Notes: generated from the letters alone by a model not told the origin. A stretch of DNA of 64,000 nucleotides from Bacteroidetes bacterium OLB10 (GCA_001567275.1 LNBX01000030.1:22251-86250), one strand, 5' to 3'; positions 40,347 through 50,680 are shown, numbered from the stretch's first letter. Made by a program: numbers and translations.

Positions 40347-41570
40347 ATGAAAGAAGATGTTAATCAGGATACAAAACAGGAAGTCATCAGTAAGGAATAT
40401 ACCACCCTTAATCTGGGACCTACACACCCTGCCACACATGGTATTTTTCAGAATGTACTTAAAATGGATGGCGAAATTGTAGTAGATACAGAACAAACCA
40501 TCGGATACATTCACCGTGCATTCGAAAAACTTTCAGAACGCAGACCCTACGGACAAATAACTCCCATCACCGACAGGCTTAACTATTGCTCTTCGCCTCT
40601 CAATAATATGGGATGGCACATGACTGTAGAAAAACTTGCCGGCATAAAACTTCCCAAACGGGTTGAGTATTTACGCATCATCATCATGGAACTTGCCCGT
40701 ATATCCGATCACATCATTTGTAATTCGGTGATAGGCGTTGACAGTGGTGCAATGACAGGATTTCTGTATATCTTCCAGTTCCGCGAACATATTTATGACA
40801 TATACGAAGAAATTTGTGGCGCACGAATGAATACCAACATCGGACGCATTGGCGGGCTTGAGCGGGATTTTAATCAGGCTGCATGGCTTAAGATTGAAAA
40901 ACTGCTTGAAGAATTGCCTCGTTGTCTGAAAGAATTTGAAGCACTGCTTGTGCGTAACAGAATATTTATGGATCGCACAATTAACTGCGGCCCTATATCA
41001 GCTGAGTTGGCATTGGCTTATTCTTTCTCAGGTCCTAATTTACGTGCTGCCGGAGTAGATTATGATGTGCGCGTGATGAATCCATATTCGTCTTATGAAG
41101 AATTTGACTTTATCATTCCTGTTGGTACCAATGGTGATACGTATGATCGTTTTATGGTGCGCGAACAGGAAATGTGGGAAAGCATAAAAATTATTAAACA
41201 GGCAATAGAAAAGTTGGATAAACTCGAAGACAAGACATCTTATTATGCTCCTGATGTACCGGATTACTATCTTCCTCAGAAACTGGATGTATATACCAAA
41301 ATGGAAGCATTGATATATCACTTTAAAATAATTATGAGTGAAACCTCAGTGCCCAAAGGCGAAGTATATCATTGTGTGGAAGGCGGCAACGGTGAGTTGG
41401 GCTACTATCTGGTGAGTGACGGAGGAAGAACACCTTATCGTCTGCACATGCGCAGACCTTGTTTTATTTATTATCAGGGTTACCCTGAAATGATTAAGGG
41501 AGGTTACCTCAGTGATGCCATTCTTACAATGAGTTCGATGAATGTAATCGCAGGTGAGTTGGATGCATAA
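40347..41570 (+). CDS. nuoD: NADH-quinone oxidoreductase subunit D
   Basis: The 407-residue 49-kDa-type subunit has GPTHPATHGIF near the start, IGYIHRAFEKL, and a C-terminal RLHMRRPCFIYYQGYPEMI. It forms the quinone pocket with NuoB. Confidence 0.97.
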   Translation: MKEDVNQDTKQEVISKEYTTLNLGPTHPATHGIFQNVLKMDGEIVVDTEQTIGYIHRAFEKLSERRPYGQITPITDRLNYCSSPLNNMGWHMTVEKLAGIKLPKRVEYLRIIIMELARISDHIICNSVIGVDSGAMTGFLYIFQFREHIYDIYEEICGARMNTNIGRIGGLERDFNQAAWLKIEKLLEELPRCLKEFEALLVRNRIFMDRTINCGPISAELALAYSFSGPNLRAAGVDYDVRVMNPYSSYEEFDFIIPVGTNGDTYDRFMVREQEMWESIKIIKQAIEKLDKLEDKTSYYAPDVPDYYLPQKLDVYTKMEALIYHFKIIMSETSVPKGEVYHCVEGGNGELGYYLVSDGGRTPYRLHMRRPCFIYYQGYPEMIKGGYLSDAILTMSSMNVIAGELDA

Positions 41571-41612
41571 AAAATATTTAAACTGTAGATTGTAGAAAGT
41601 AAAATAAATATC

Positions 41613-42154
41613 GTGGCAACTAATAAAGAAATAAAATTTTCAGATGATGCACTTGCACTCATCGAAAAAATAATCAAGCGATATCCCGAAGGGAAACATA
41701 AGTCGCAATATTGCCTATATTACATATTGCACAGGCAGAGTTTGACGGTTGGCTGAGTCCTGAAGTAATGGATTATGTTGCATCTATTCTCAGAATACAG
41801 CCGATAGAAGTTTATGAAGTGGCTACTTTTTATACCATGTTTAATCTGAAACCGGTTGGTAAATGCCTGATTGAAGTTTGTCATACAGGACCATGCTGGC
41901 TCATGGGTGCAGAAGATGTGGTGAGATATATAGAGAAAAAGTTAGGAATTAAAAACGGAGAAACCACAGCTGACGGAATGTTTACTCTGAAAACAGTAGA
42001 ATGTCTGGCAAGTTGCGGAACAGCTCCCATGATGCAGATTGGCGAAACCTATCACGAAAACCTGACGCTTGAAAAAGTAGATACCATTCTTGAAGAACAC
42101 AAAAATGCCGGTGTGCGCAGAACACATTGGGAAAAAGAAAAAATTAAATCTTGA
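41613..42154 (+). CDS. nuoE: NADH-quinone oxidoreductase subunit E, frame break near residue 31
   Basis: NuoE (24-kDa type) carries the N1a [2Fe-2S] cluster: cysteines in VCHTGPCWLMGA and VECLASCGTAPMMQIG. The natural start appears to be GTG 41613 (VATNKEIKFSDDALALIEKI). After KHKS the frame breaks at TCGCAA (41703-41708); an extra G there restores SAILPILHIAQAEFDGWLS, giving about 180 residues. Read uncorrected, the frame starts late at TTG 41711 and lacks about 33 residues. The stop overlaps the region of the nuoF start. A single-base loss in an essential subunit of an otherwise complete operon is most likely a sequence error. Confidence 0.88.
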
Positions 42155-42156
42155 CA

Positions 42157-43491
42157 ATGGGACGACAACTGCTTTTAGATAATTTGGATAAGCCGGGCAT
42201 CAATACGCTAAGCGGCTATCAGGAAACTGGCGGTTACGAATCGCTCAGAAAAGCACTTCAGATGAAACCCGAAGATATTGTTGCCGAAGTGCAGAAGTCA
42301 GGACTTCGCGGACGAGGTGGTGCAGGTTTCCCAACAGGAATGAAATGGAGTTTTTTGGCTAAACCTCCCGGTGAACCACGTTACTTAATTTGTAATGCAG
42401 ACGAGAGTGAACCCGGTACTTTCAAAGACCGTTACCTCATGCAACGCAAACCGCATATCCTCATTGAAGGTATGATTATTTCCAGTTTTGCACTTGGAGC
42501 CAACACATCATACATCTACATCCGTGGCGAGATGATGTACGTGTATCATATACTTCAAAAAGCAATTGACGAAGCTTATGCTGCAGGCTATTTGGGAAAA
42601 AATATTTTAGGCAGCGGCTTCGACCTCGACCTGCATGTGCATTGCGGTGCAGGAGCATATATATGCGGAGAAGAAACTGCATTACTCGAATCACTCGAAG
42701 GTAAACGTGGAAACCCGCGTATCAAACCACCGTTTCCTGCTGTCAAAGGTTTGTGGGGATGCCCTACTGTAGTAAACAACGTAGAGACCATTGCCGCAGT
42801 AGTTCCTATCATCAGAATAACAGGTGAAGAGTATGCTAAGATTGGAATAGGTAAAAGCACCGGTACCAAACTTATTTCAGCATCAGGACATATTAATAAA
42901 CCCGGAGTTTATGAAATTGAACTGGGTGTGCCTGTAGAAGAATTTATTTACAGCGATCAATATTGCGGAGGAATACGCAACGGAAAAAAATTGAAAGCTG
43001 TTGTAGCAGGAGGGTCATCCGTTCCGGTGTTGCCTGCCGATTTAATTTTGAAGACTGCCAACGGTGAACCTCGCCTGATGACTTATGAAAGTCTTGCAGA
43101 CGGAGGTTTTGCCACAGGTACCATGCTTGGTTCAGGAGGATTTATTGTGATGGATGAAGATACCAGCGTAGTAAAAAATGTGTGGAACTTCTCACGGTTC
43201 TATCATCACGAAAGTTGCGGGCAATGTTCACCTTGCAGAGAAGGAACAGGATGGATGTATAAAATTCTCAGTCGCCTGTTAGATGGCAAAGGTGAAACAA
43301 AAGACATTGACCTGTTGTGGGATATTCAGAGAAAAATAGAAGGTAAAACAATTTGTCCTTTTGGTGATGCTGCTGCATGGCCTGTAGCTGCTGCCATCAG
43401 ACATTTCCGCAGTGAATTTGAACAGTATATAGATAAAGGTAATAGTGATGTAAAACATTATTACCGTATAAATAACTTACAAGAATCATAA
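42157..43491 (+). CDS. nuoF: NADH-quinone oxidoreductase subunit F
   Basis: The 51-kDa-type subunit has the FMN/NADH site [27 protein letters not shown] and the N3 cluster motif [16 protein letters not shown] 42157 (MGRQLLLDN) is chosen; the in-frame TTG at 42151 overlaps the nuoE stop (42152-42154) and is less likely. The product is about 444 residues, as expected. Confidence 0.97.
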   Translation: MGRQLLLDNLDKPGINTLSGYQETGGYESLRKALQMKPEDIVAEVQKSGLRGRGGAGFPTGMKWSFLAKPPGEPRYLICNADESEPGTFKDRYLMQRKPHILIEGMIISSFALGANTSYIYIRGEMMYVYHILQKAIDEAYAAGYLGKNILGSGFDLDLHVHCGAGAYICGEETALLESLEGKRGNPRIKPPFPAVKGLWGCPTVVNNVETIAAVVPIIRITGEEYAKIGIGKSTGTKLISASGHINKPGVYEIELGVPVEEFIYSDQYCGGIRNGKKLKAVVAGGSSVPVLPADLILKTANGEPRLMTYESLADGGFATGTMLGSGGFIVMDEDTSVVKNVWNFSRFYHHESCGQCSPCREGTGWMYKILSRLLDGKGETKDIDLLWDIQRKIEGKTICPFGDAAAWPVAAAIRHFRSEFEQYIDKGNSDVKHYYRINNLQES

Positions 43492-43492
43492 C

Positions 43493-44491
43493 ATGGCTCG
43501 CGTTACCATTGACGGACATACCATAGAAGTTCCTGACGGAACAACCATTGTAGAAGCAGCACGCAAAATAGGAGGCGATATTGTCCCGCCAACCATGTGC
43601 TATTACTCTACATTAAAAACATCAGGAGGATATTGCCGTACGTGCTTGGTGAAAGTTACCAAAGGCTCTGACAAAGACCCGCGCCCCATGCCCAAACTGG
43701 TAGTGGCATGCCGCCAGACAGTAATGGATGGAATGGAAGTGCAGAACATCACTTCACCTGAAGTGCTCGAAGCACGTGAAGGTGTTGTTGAGTTTCTATT
43801 GCTAAATCATCCGCTGGATTGCCCTGTATGCGATCAGGCAGGAGAGTGTGACTTACAGGATTTGAGCTATGAACATGGCGATGAAGGCACACGCACTGTA
43901 TTCAGAAGAAGAACATTCCCGATGCGTGACATTGGTGATAAAATAAAACTGCACATGAACAGATGCATCATGTGTTACCGTTGCGTGAAGGTTGCTGAAC
44001 AGTTGTGTCCTGAGCGTGTGCATGGTGTTCTCAACAGAGGATGGGATGCAGAAATTTCGACCTATATAGAAAAAGCAATAGATAATGAATGGAGTGGCAA
44101 CATGATTGATGTGTGCCCGGTAGGAGCATTAACAGATAAAACATTCCGATTTAAATCACGTGTTTGGTTTACCAAACCTCTTGATGCACATCGCGACTGT
44201 GATGTTTGTTGTGGAAGAGTTGCATTGTGGGTTTCGGGTGATGCAGTACTTCGTGTAACCGGCAGAAAAGGCGTTTATCATGAAATAGAAAATACCGAAG
44301 ACGGTAAACCGGGATGGATATGCAACACTTGTCGCTTCGAGAAGAAAAACTTGTCAGACTGGGTAATTGAAGGCCCACGTCATATAGACAGACATTCGGT
44401 AATATCACAAAATCATTACGAACAGTTGAAGCAGTTGAAACAGGATTTGTCAAGGCAGAAACTGATTGGTGAAAAAGCACATAACAACTAA
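43493..44491 (+). CDS. nuoG: NADH-quinone oxidoreductase subunit G, short form
   Basis: The 332-residue Fe-S subunit has an N-terminal [2Fe-2S] ferredoxin domain (CYYSTLKTSGGYCRTC), the HxxxC segment HPLDCPVCDQAGECDL, and [4Fe-4S] ligands CIMCYRCVKVAEQLC plus a later C-rich pair. It lacks the large molybdopterin-like C-terminal domain of E. coli NuoG (about 900 residues). Short NuoG proteins are, to my knowledge, usual in Bacteroidota. The start is two bases after the nuoF stop. Confidence 0.93.
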   Translation: MARVTIDGHTIEVPDGTTIVEAARKIGGDIVPPTMCYYSTLKTSGGYCRTCLVKVTKGSDKDPRPMPKLVVACRQTVMDGMEVQNITSPEVLEAREGVVEFLLLNHPLDCPVCDQAGECDLQDLSYEHGDEGTRTVFRRRTFPMRDIGDKIKLHMNRCIMCYRCVKVAEQLCPERVHGVLNRGWDAEISTYIEKAIDNEWSGNMIDVCPVGALTDKTFRFKSRVWFTKPLDAHRDCDVCCGRVALWVSGDAVLRVTGRKGVYHEIENTEDGKPGWICNTCRFEKKNLSDWVIEGPRHIDRHSVISQNHYEQLKQLKQDLSRQKLIGEKAHNN

Positions 44492-44499
44492 ATTCAGCA

Positions 44500-45540
44500 A
44501 TGGAATATTCAGAACTTATTTTTAAAATCATTTTTGTAATTGCAGTGTTTGCAGTTTCATTGCTGATAGCGATGTATTCAACCTATGCTGAACGAAAGAT
44601 TGCAGCATTTATGCAAGACAGGATAGGCCCTGACCGAGCAGGACCATTCGGAATTTTACAACCTTTGGCTGACGGTGTGAAGATGTTTATGAAAGAAGAA
44701 ATCATTCCGTCTCATGCTGATAAGGCACTGTTTATTTTAGGCCCGTCACTCATGATGCTTACTGCATGTATGACAGGTGTGGTAATTCCCTGGGGAAATT
44801 CTTTGCTCATCAACGGAAGGGAATACATTCTTCAGATAACGGATGTCAATATAGGTATCCTTTACATTTTTGCAGTAGTATCTATCGGTGTTTATGGTAT
44901 CATGATTGGAGGCTGGGCTTCCAATAATAAATATTCGTTGTTAGGTGCAATCAGAGCATCCTCACAGATGATCAGCTATGAACTTGCTATGGGAATGGCC
45001 ATTATTGCATTGGTAATGATGACAGGAACACTGAGTCTTCGTGAAATTGTTTTGCAGCAACATGGTGCGCACTGGAATGTGTTTTATCAGCCTTTGGGAT
45101 TCTTAATTTTCCTGGTGTGTGCATTTGCTGAAACCAACCGCACACCTTTCGACCTTCCTGAATGTGAAACGGAACTGGTAGGAGGATATCATACTGAGTA
45201 TTCATCCATGAAACTTGGTTTCTATCTATTTGCCGAGTACATCAACATGTTTATTTCATCAGCAGTAATAGCCACACTTTACTTCGGTGGATTTAATATG
45301 CCATTTGTAAGCGGATTAGGTTTATCTCATAATACACTTGCAATACTCGGTGTGGTATTCTTCTTCGCAAAAATATTCTTCTTTATATTTTTATTTATGT
45401 GGGTAAGATGGACCATCCCCCGTTTCAGATACGACCAGTTGATGAACCTCGGATGGAAAGTGATGATTCCGTTATCTATTGTCAATGTGTTACTGACAGG
45501 TTTAGTGTTATTGTGGAGACACGGATTGTTTCATTTTTAA
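44500..45540 (+). CDS. nuoH: NADH-quinone oxidoreductase subunit H
   Basis: The 346-residue membrane subunit links the peripheral arm to the membrane arm. The signature AFAETNRTPFDLPECETELVGGYHTEYSS is intact, with MQDRIGPDRAGPFG near the start and eight or so helices. Confidence 0.97.
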   Translation: MEYSELIFKIIFVIAVFAVSLLIAMYSTYAERKIAAFMQDRIGPDRAGPFGILQPLADGVKMFMKEEIIPSHADKALFILGPSLMMLTACMTGVVIPWGNSLLINGREYILQITDVNIGILYIFAVVSIGVYGIMIGGWASNNKYSLLGAIRASSQMISYELAMGMAIIALVMMTGTLSLREIVLQQHGAHWNVFYQPLGFLIFLVCAFAETNRTPFDLPECETELVGGYHTEYSSMKLGFYLFAEYINMFISSAVIATLYFGGFNMPFVSGLGLSHNTLAILGVVFFFAKIFFFIFLFMWVRWTIPRFRYDQLMNLGWKVMIPLSIVNVLLTGLVLLWRHGLFHF

Positions 45541-45582
45541 ATAAAAAGAAATAATAGAGTTGGATAGAAAAAATAAAAAACA

Positions 45583-46131
45583 ATGCAAAGTTTAACAAAC
45601 AGAAGCAAAGTAGTCGTCAACAAAAAGATGAGTTTTATGGAAAAACTCTATCTCCCCGAAATTGCAAAAGGGATGATGATTACACTGAAGCATTTATTCA
45701 AAAAGAAAGTTACCATAAAATATCCGGAGCAAAAAAGACCGGTAGCACCTGTGTGGCGCGGGTGGCATGTGCTCAAACGCGATGAGTTGGGAAGAGAAAA
45801 CTGCACTGCATGCGGCTTATGTGCTGTAGCTTGCCCTGCCGAAGCTATCACCATGACTGCTGCTGAACGAAAACCGGGAGAAGAAAATCTTTACCGCGAA
45901 GAAAAATATGCTTCCGTATATGAAATCAACATGCTGCGTTGCATTTTCTGCGGATTGTGCGAAGAAGCCTGCCCCAAGGAAGCAATTTTTCTTACAGACA
46001 GAAATGTTCCTGTTGATTTACTGAGAGATGATTTTATTTTTGGAAAAGACAAACTTGTTGAAGGAATAGAACCTGAAAAAAGAATTGATGTTAGCGTTCG
46101 TGCAAGAGCACATCGCCAGATAGAAAGCTAA
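45583..46131 (+). CDS. nuoI: NADH-quinone oxidoreductase subunit I
   Basis: The 182-residue ferredoxin-like subunit has two [4Fe-4S] motifs, CTACGLCAVACPAEAI and CIFCGLCEEACPKEAI, preceded by a membrane-associated amphipathic stretch (YLPEIAKGMMITLKHLF). Confidence 0.97.
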   Translation: MQSLTNRSKVVVNKKMSFMEKLYLPEIAKGMMITLKHLFKKKVTIKYPEQKRPVAPVWRGWHVLKRDELGRENCTACGLCAVACPAEAITMTAAERKPGEENLYREEKYASVYEINMLRCIFCGLCEEACPKEAIFLTDRNVPVDLLRDDFIFGKDKLVEGIEPEKRIDVSVRARAHRQIES

Positions 46132-46140
46132 GTGGTTGGA

Positions 46141-46452
46141 ATGAAAGAAATATCGCTGTCACTGTCCGTTGTTGCAGCTGCATTTTTGCAGTCGTGCGAT
46201 AAAGATGTTTGCAGAGATTGTTATATCATTCGTTCGGAATTATGCACTTACACCGATACCACCCTCAGTCCTTATCTTGTTCCTGCTGATACGGTTCAGA
46301 CATTTACAAAATGTGATAAAGAAGCTGAGTTTAAAGATGATAAGTTTAAAGAGGAAAAATATGAATACGAATCCAACAGCCTGTATTACCCTCAGCATAA
46401 AGTACATGTTGCAGTTACAGATATTTATGTTTGCCCCGAAAAAACAAACTGA
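46141..46452 (+). CDS. Small cysteine-rich lipoprotein embedded in the nuo operon
   Basis: The product is about 103 residues from ATG 46141. GTG 46132, right after the nuoI stop, is in frame but upstream of the leader. A hydrophobic leader ends in FLQSC, a good lipobox. After it come several cysteines (DKDVCRDCYII, SELCTYT, TKCDKE, DIYVCPE). No known family is recognised. It lies between nuoI and nuoJ, a place not occupied by a standard complex I gene. The 66 bases before nuoJ contain TAATTTCG, one mismatch from the -7 consensus. The function is not clear. Confidence 0.72.
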   Translation: MKEISLSLSVVAAAFLQSCDKDVCRDCYIIRSELCTYTDTTLSPYLVPADTVQTFTKCDKEAEFKDDKFKEEKYEYESNSLYYPQHKVHVAVTDIYVCPEKTN

Positions 46453-46518
46453 TATTTCACATTATTAAATTAGGAATAAAAATATAATTTCGCACCGGTT
46501 TTACACTTTTAAACTATC

Positions 46519-47010
46519 GTGATTCAATACGCATTTTACATACTCTCTGCCCTCTCTGTTGCCAGTGCTTTGATGACGGTTTTTACCCGAAAGCCTGTTT
46601 ACAGCGTATTGTATCTGATATTTTTCTTTTTCACTTTGTTTGGTCACTATATTTTACTGAACGCACAGTTTCTGGCAGCAGTACATCTCATTGTTTATGC
46701 AGGTGCTATCATGGTATTGTTCCTGTTTATCATCATGATGCTCAACCTCAACAAAGAAATTGAACCCAACAAAAGTGTGGTGGCAAAATTTGCTGCTGTA
46801 ATTTCCGGAGGATTACTGATGATAGTTGTGATAAGCGCAATGAAAGGTGTTGATAATATAGCACTGAATCATCGGTCGGATATTGGCTTGGTTGAAACAT
46901 TGGGGAATGTCCTTTACAATAAATATATGCTGCCGTTCGAAATGGTTTCAGTACTTTTTCTCACGGCAATAGTTGGTGCTGTAATGCTTGGTAAAAAAGA
47001 AATTAAATAG
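46519..47010 (+). CDS. nuoJ: NADH-quinone oxidoreductase subunit J
   Basis: The 163-residue membrane subunit starts with GTG. NuoJ features are [48 protein letters not shown] and a short C-terminal helix. Confidence 0.94.
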   Translation: MIQYAFYILSALSVASALMTVFTRKPVYSVLYLIFFFFTLFGHYILLNAQFLAAVHLIVYAGAIMVLFLFIIMMLNLNKEIEPNKSVVAKFAAVISGGLLMIVVISAMKGVDNIALNHRSDIGLVETLGNVLYNKYMLPFEMVSVLFLTAIVGAVMLGKKEIK

Positions 47011-47011
47011 T

Positions 47012-47320
47012 ATGACAGGAATAACCATCAATCATTATATATTACTTTCTGCTGTCCTTTTTTGCATTGGAGTGGCCGGAGTGTTATTCCGCAGAAATGC
47101 CATTGTTATATTTATGTGTATAGAGCTTATGCTGAACTCAGTAAATCTTTTACTTACGGCTTTCAGCAATCAGCATAACGACCCTTCAGGTCAGATATTT
47201 GTGTTTTTTATCATGGCTGTAGCTGCTGCTGAAGTAGCTGTAGGTCTTGCCATACTGGTGATGATTTACCGCAATGCCCGATCGGTAGATATAGATTTCT
47301 TTAACAAACTAAAAGAGTAA
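47012..47320 (+). CDS. nuoK: NADH-quinone oxidoreductase subunit K
   Basis: The 102-residue subunit has three helices and the conserved Glu in [12 protein letters not shown] and [11 protein letters not shown]. The ATG at 47012 is one base after the nuoJ stop. An in-frame GTG at 46988 lies within nuoJ and is less likely. Confidence 0.96.
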   Translation: MTGITINHYILLSAVLFCIGVAGVLFRRNAIVIFMCIELMLNSVNLLLTAFSNQHNDPSGQIFVFFIMAVAAAEVAVGLAILVMIYRNARSVDIDFFNKLKE

Positions 47321-47324
47321 GACA

Positions 47325-49223
47325 ATGGATTTGATTATTTCTCTCATTCCTCTTTTGCCACTGGCTGGTTTTATTCTGATTGGAGTTTTAAATAAGAAAC
47401 TTCCAAAAGGTTTGGTAGGAATAATCAGCAATACTGCTGTCCTTGGTTCATTTATCATTTCGTTTTATCTTTTTCTTTCATTTCTTAAAGGCGCAGATTC
47501 TTATAGCACAGAATTGTTTCCATGGATCAATGCGGGAGGTTTACATCTTGGATTGTCGTTTATGGTAGATCATCTCACGGCAGTTATGCTGTTGGTGATT
47601 ACGGGAGTAGGTTTTCTGATTCATGTTTACTCCATTGGCTACATGCAACACGATGAGGACTATCCTAGGTTCATGTCATACCTCAACCTGTTTGTGTTTT
47701 TTATGTTGTTGCTCGTTATGGGAAGCAATTATGTGGTGATGTATGCAGGATGGGAAGGAGTAGGATTGTGTTCTTATCTGCTGATTGGTTTCTGGTTCAA
47801 GAACACTGATTATAACAATGCAGGGCGCAAAGCTTTTGTGATGAACCGCATTGGCGACTTCGGTTTTTTACTTGGAATGTTTCTTATTTATCAGACATTC
47901 TCATCACTTGATTACAAAGAAGTTTTTGAAGCAGCTAAAAATTATCCCAAAGGTGATCCTACCATCACAGCCATCACTCTGTTGCTGTTTGTAGGTGCAG
48001 TAGGCAAGAGTGCACAGATTCCGTTGTACACCTGGTTACCTGATGCCATGGCAGGTCCTACACCGGTGTCCGCACTTATTCACGCTGCCACCATGGTTAC
48101 TGCCGGAGTGTATATGGTCATCAGAAGCAATGTGCTATACATGCTTTCACCTTTCAGCAGCGAAGTGGTGGCAATTATCGGAATGTTAACTGCTTTGATG
48201 GCCGCAACCATTGGTCTGAAACAAAATGATATTAAAAAAGTACTCGCATATTCTACCGTCAGTCAGCTTGGATTTATGTTTGTTGCACTTGGTGCAGGGG
48301 CATATACTGCCGGATTGTTTCACGTAGTTACACATGCTTTCTTTAAAGCACTTCTTTTCTTGTGTGCGGGCAGTGTGATACATGCCATGGGTGGCGAGCA
48401 GGATATCCGCAGAATGGGCGGACTGAAGAAATATTTACCCGTTACACATATTACTTTTCTGATGGGAGTACTTGCTATAAGCGGAATTCCTCTTTTCTCC
48501 GGATTCTTTTCAAAAGATGAGATTTTGGTTGCATCATGGTCTTATTCGCCTTTGATGTTTGTAGTGATGGCATTTACTTCACTGCTTACTGCCGTGTATA
48601 TGTTCCGCTTGTACTGGCTCACCTTCCATGGCGATTTCAGAGGAACACATCATCAGCAGGAACATCTGCATGAATCACCATCAGTGATGACGATACCTTT
48701 GATGGTGCTGGCAGTACTTTCAGTAATTGGTGGTTTTATGGGAATGCCACACTGGATGAGTGAAAAACTTGGTGTACATCATCTGTTCAGTGAGTTTGTT
48801 ACTCCTGTAATTTATGCACCTAAAGAATTTATTCTCTCACATACTTTTGATTTCTCATTACTTATCGGAACCATCGTGGTTCTGGCGGCAGTTTACTATT
48901 TCACACGCAAAATGTATGTTACCGAAAAGGTAGTTCCTGAAGAAGATTCGGAAACAAAATCATTTCAGAAAGTTTTGGCCAACAAATATTATGTGGATGA
49001 AATTTATGATACAGTGATAAGAAAACCACTGGATGCCATCTCTGAAATGTTTTATAAAATTTTTGATATTAATATTATTGACGGTATAGTGAATGGAATT
49101 CCTAAGGCGACCAATATAACAGCATCTGTTGCACGGATGTTGCAAACCGGCCGCCTTGGTATTTATTTAGTCGTCATGGTTATTGGAGTAATTTGCCTTT
49201 TTGCTTTTAAACTATTGCTGTAA
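47325..49223 (+). CDS. nuoL: NADH-quinone oxidoreductase subunit L
   Basis: The 632-residue antiporter-like subunit has FMVDHLTAVMLLVITGVGFLIHVYSIGYM, GWEGVGLCSYLLIGFWF, GAVGKSAQIPLYTWLPDAMAGPTPVSALIHAATM, and a long C-terminal part. Its stop overlaps the nuoM start by one base (TAATG), so the two are translationally coupled. Confidence 0.97.
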   Translation: MDLIISLIPLLPLAGFILIGVLNKKLPKGLVGIISNTAVLGSFIISFYLFLSFLKGADSYSTELFPWINAGGLHLGLSFMVDHLTAVMLLVITGVGFLIHVYSIGYMQHDEDYPRFMSYLNLFVFFMLLLVMGSNYVVMYAGWEGVGLCSYLLIGFWFKNTDYNNAGRKAFVMNRIGDFGFLLGMFLIYQTFSSLDYKEVFEAAKNYPKGDPTITAITLLLFVGAVGKSAQIPLYTWLPDAMAGPTPVSALIHAATMVTAGVYMVIRSNVLYMLSPFSSEVVAIIGMLTALMAATIGLKQNDIKKVLAYSTVSQLGFMFVALGAGAYTAGLFHVVTHAFFKALLFLCAGSVIHAMGGEQDIRRMGGLKKYLPVTHITFLMGVLAISGIPLFSGFFSKDEILVASWSYSPLMFVVMAFTSLLTAVYMFRLYWLTFHGDFRGTHHQQEHLHESPSVMTIPLMVLAVLSVIGGFMGMPHWMSEKLGVHHLFSEFVTPVIYAPKEFILSHTFDFSLLIGTIVVLAAVYYFTRKMYVTEKVVPEEDSETKSFQKVLANKYYVDEIYDTVIRKPLDAISEMFYKIFDINIIDGIVNGIPKATNITASVARMLQTGRLGIYLVVMVIGVICLFAFKLLL

Positions 49224-50680
49224 TGAATAACACACTTTTGATAGTACTGCTTTGGCCATTGGTGAGTATGGTGTTATCGTTGCTTCCTGCTAAGGAGGCT
49301 GCCGGCAAAACAGCATTTGCATTGTCGTTGGCAGGTTTGTTGCTATCGGTATATCTGTTTTTGGGATTTGTTCCTGCAAACGGAATGCAGCAGGTGATGA
49401 GTTATGCATGGATTCCGGCTTTAGGCATCAGTTTTAAAATTGGTATGGATGGCATCAGTTTGTTGCTCATTATGCTTACCAATGTACTTACACCAATGAT
49501 TATACTTTCATCATTCGGAAGAAAAATAGAAAATCCCAAAGCATTTTATGCACTCATCCTGCTGATGCAGTTTGCAATGCTCGGTGTGTTTGTTGCTTTA
49601 GATGGATTCCTGTTTTATATCTTCTGGGAACTTGCTCTTATTCCAATCTATTTCATCTGTTTGCTATGGGGAGGAAAAGACAGAGTACGTATCACGCTGA
49701 AATTTTTTATCTATACTTTAACGGGAAGTTTGCTGATGCTGGTAAGTTTGATTTACCTCTATCTTCAGACACCAGATACACATACGTTCGACATAGATGC
49801 ATTTTATCAGCTGAAACTTTCAGGCTCGCAGCAGGCATTTGTGTTATGGACAATGTTCTTTGCTTTTGCAGTAAAGATTCCGATTTTCCCTCTGCACTCA
49901 TGGCAACCCGATACCTATGTAGATGCGCCCACTCCCGGAACCATGTTGCTTTCAGGAATCATGCTGAAGATGGGTATTTATGGTTTATTGCGCTGGCTGT
50001 TACCAACCGTACCCGCTGCAGTGCATGAGTATGGATTTTTGATTATGGCATTTTGTGTGGCCGGAGTAGTATATGCATCTTGTATAGCCATTGTACAAAA
50101 AGATTTCAAACGATTAGTTGCTTATGCTTCTATCGCTCACGTAGGGCTGATATCGGCAGGTGTATTTACACTGAACAGCGAGGCTACCGAAGGAGCGGTT
50201 TTCCAGATGCTGAGCCACGGTGTGAATGCAGTTGGATTATTCTTTATTGCTGACATACTGATGACGCGATTGAAAACACGTAACCTTGCAGAGTTGGGAG
50301 GCATTGTAAATAATCAGAAATTATTTGCTATTGCTTTTATGATTATCATGCTTGGAACAGTTGCTCTTCCTCTTACCAATGGTTTTGTGGGAGAGTTTCT
50401 GCTGTTGACAGGTATTTATGCATACCACAAATGGATGGCATTCTTTGCAGGTTTGTCTGTCATTCTCGGAGTAGTTTATATGTTCCGCAGCTATCAGGCA
50501 ATCATGTTGGGCAGCCGTCACTTAAGCGACAGCGATTTCAGCCCGCTTACCATTTCAGAAAAAACAGTTTTGGTGTCAGTTGCAGCATTGGTTGTTCTGA
50601 TGGGAATTTTTCCTTCAGTATTGTTGGATACAGCATCACCAAGTGTAAAAGCATTGCTTAGTTTAATTAATGCACAGTAA
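49223..50680 (+). CDS. nuoM: NADH-quinone oxidoreductase subunit M
   Basis: The 485-residue antiporter-like subunit has GMDGISLLLIMLTNVLTPM, WELALIPIYFICLLWGG, FPLHSWQPDTYVDAPTPGTMLLSGIMLKMG and the other conserved segments. Confidence 0.97.
   Translation: MNNTLLIVLLWPLVSMVLSLLPAKEAAGKTAFALSLAGLLLSVYLFLGFVPANGMQQVMSYAWIPALGISFKIGMDGISLLLIMLTNVLTPMIILSSFGRKIENPKAFYALILLMQFAMLGVFVALDGFLFYIFWELALIPIYFICLLWGGKDRVRITLKFFIYTLTGSLLMLVSLIYLYLQTPDTHTFDIDAFYQLKLSGSQQAFVLWTMFFAFAVKIPIFPLHSWQPDTYVDAPTPGTMLLSGIMLKMGIYGLLRWLLPTVPAAVHEYGFLIMAFCVAGVVYASCIAIVQKDFKRLVAYASIAHVGLISAGVFTLNSEATEGAVFQMLSHGVNAVGLFFIADILMTRLKTRNLAELGGIVNNQKLFAIAFMIIMLGTVALPLTNGFVGEFLLLTGIYAYHKWMAFFAGLSVILGVVYMFRSYQAIMLGSRHLSDSDFSPLTISEKTVLVSVAALVVLMGIFPSVLLDTASPSVKALLSLINAQ

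Noticed and set aside
46169..46468. 99-codon frame overlapping the nuo-embedded lipoprotein
   Set aside because: The other frame has a clear lipoprotein leader; this one has none.
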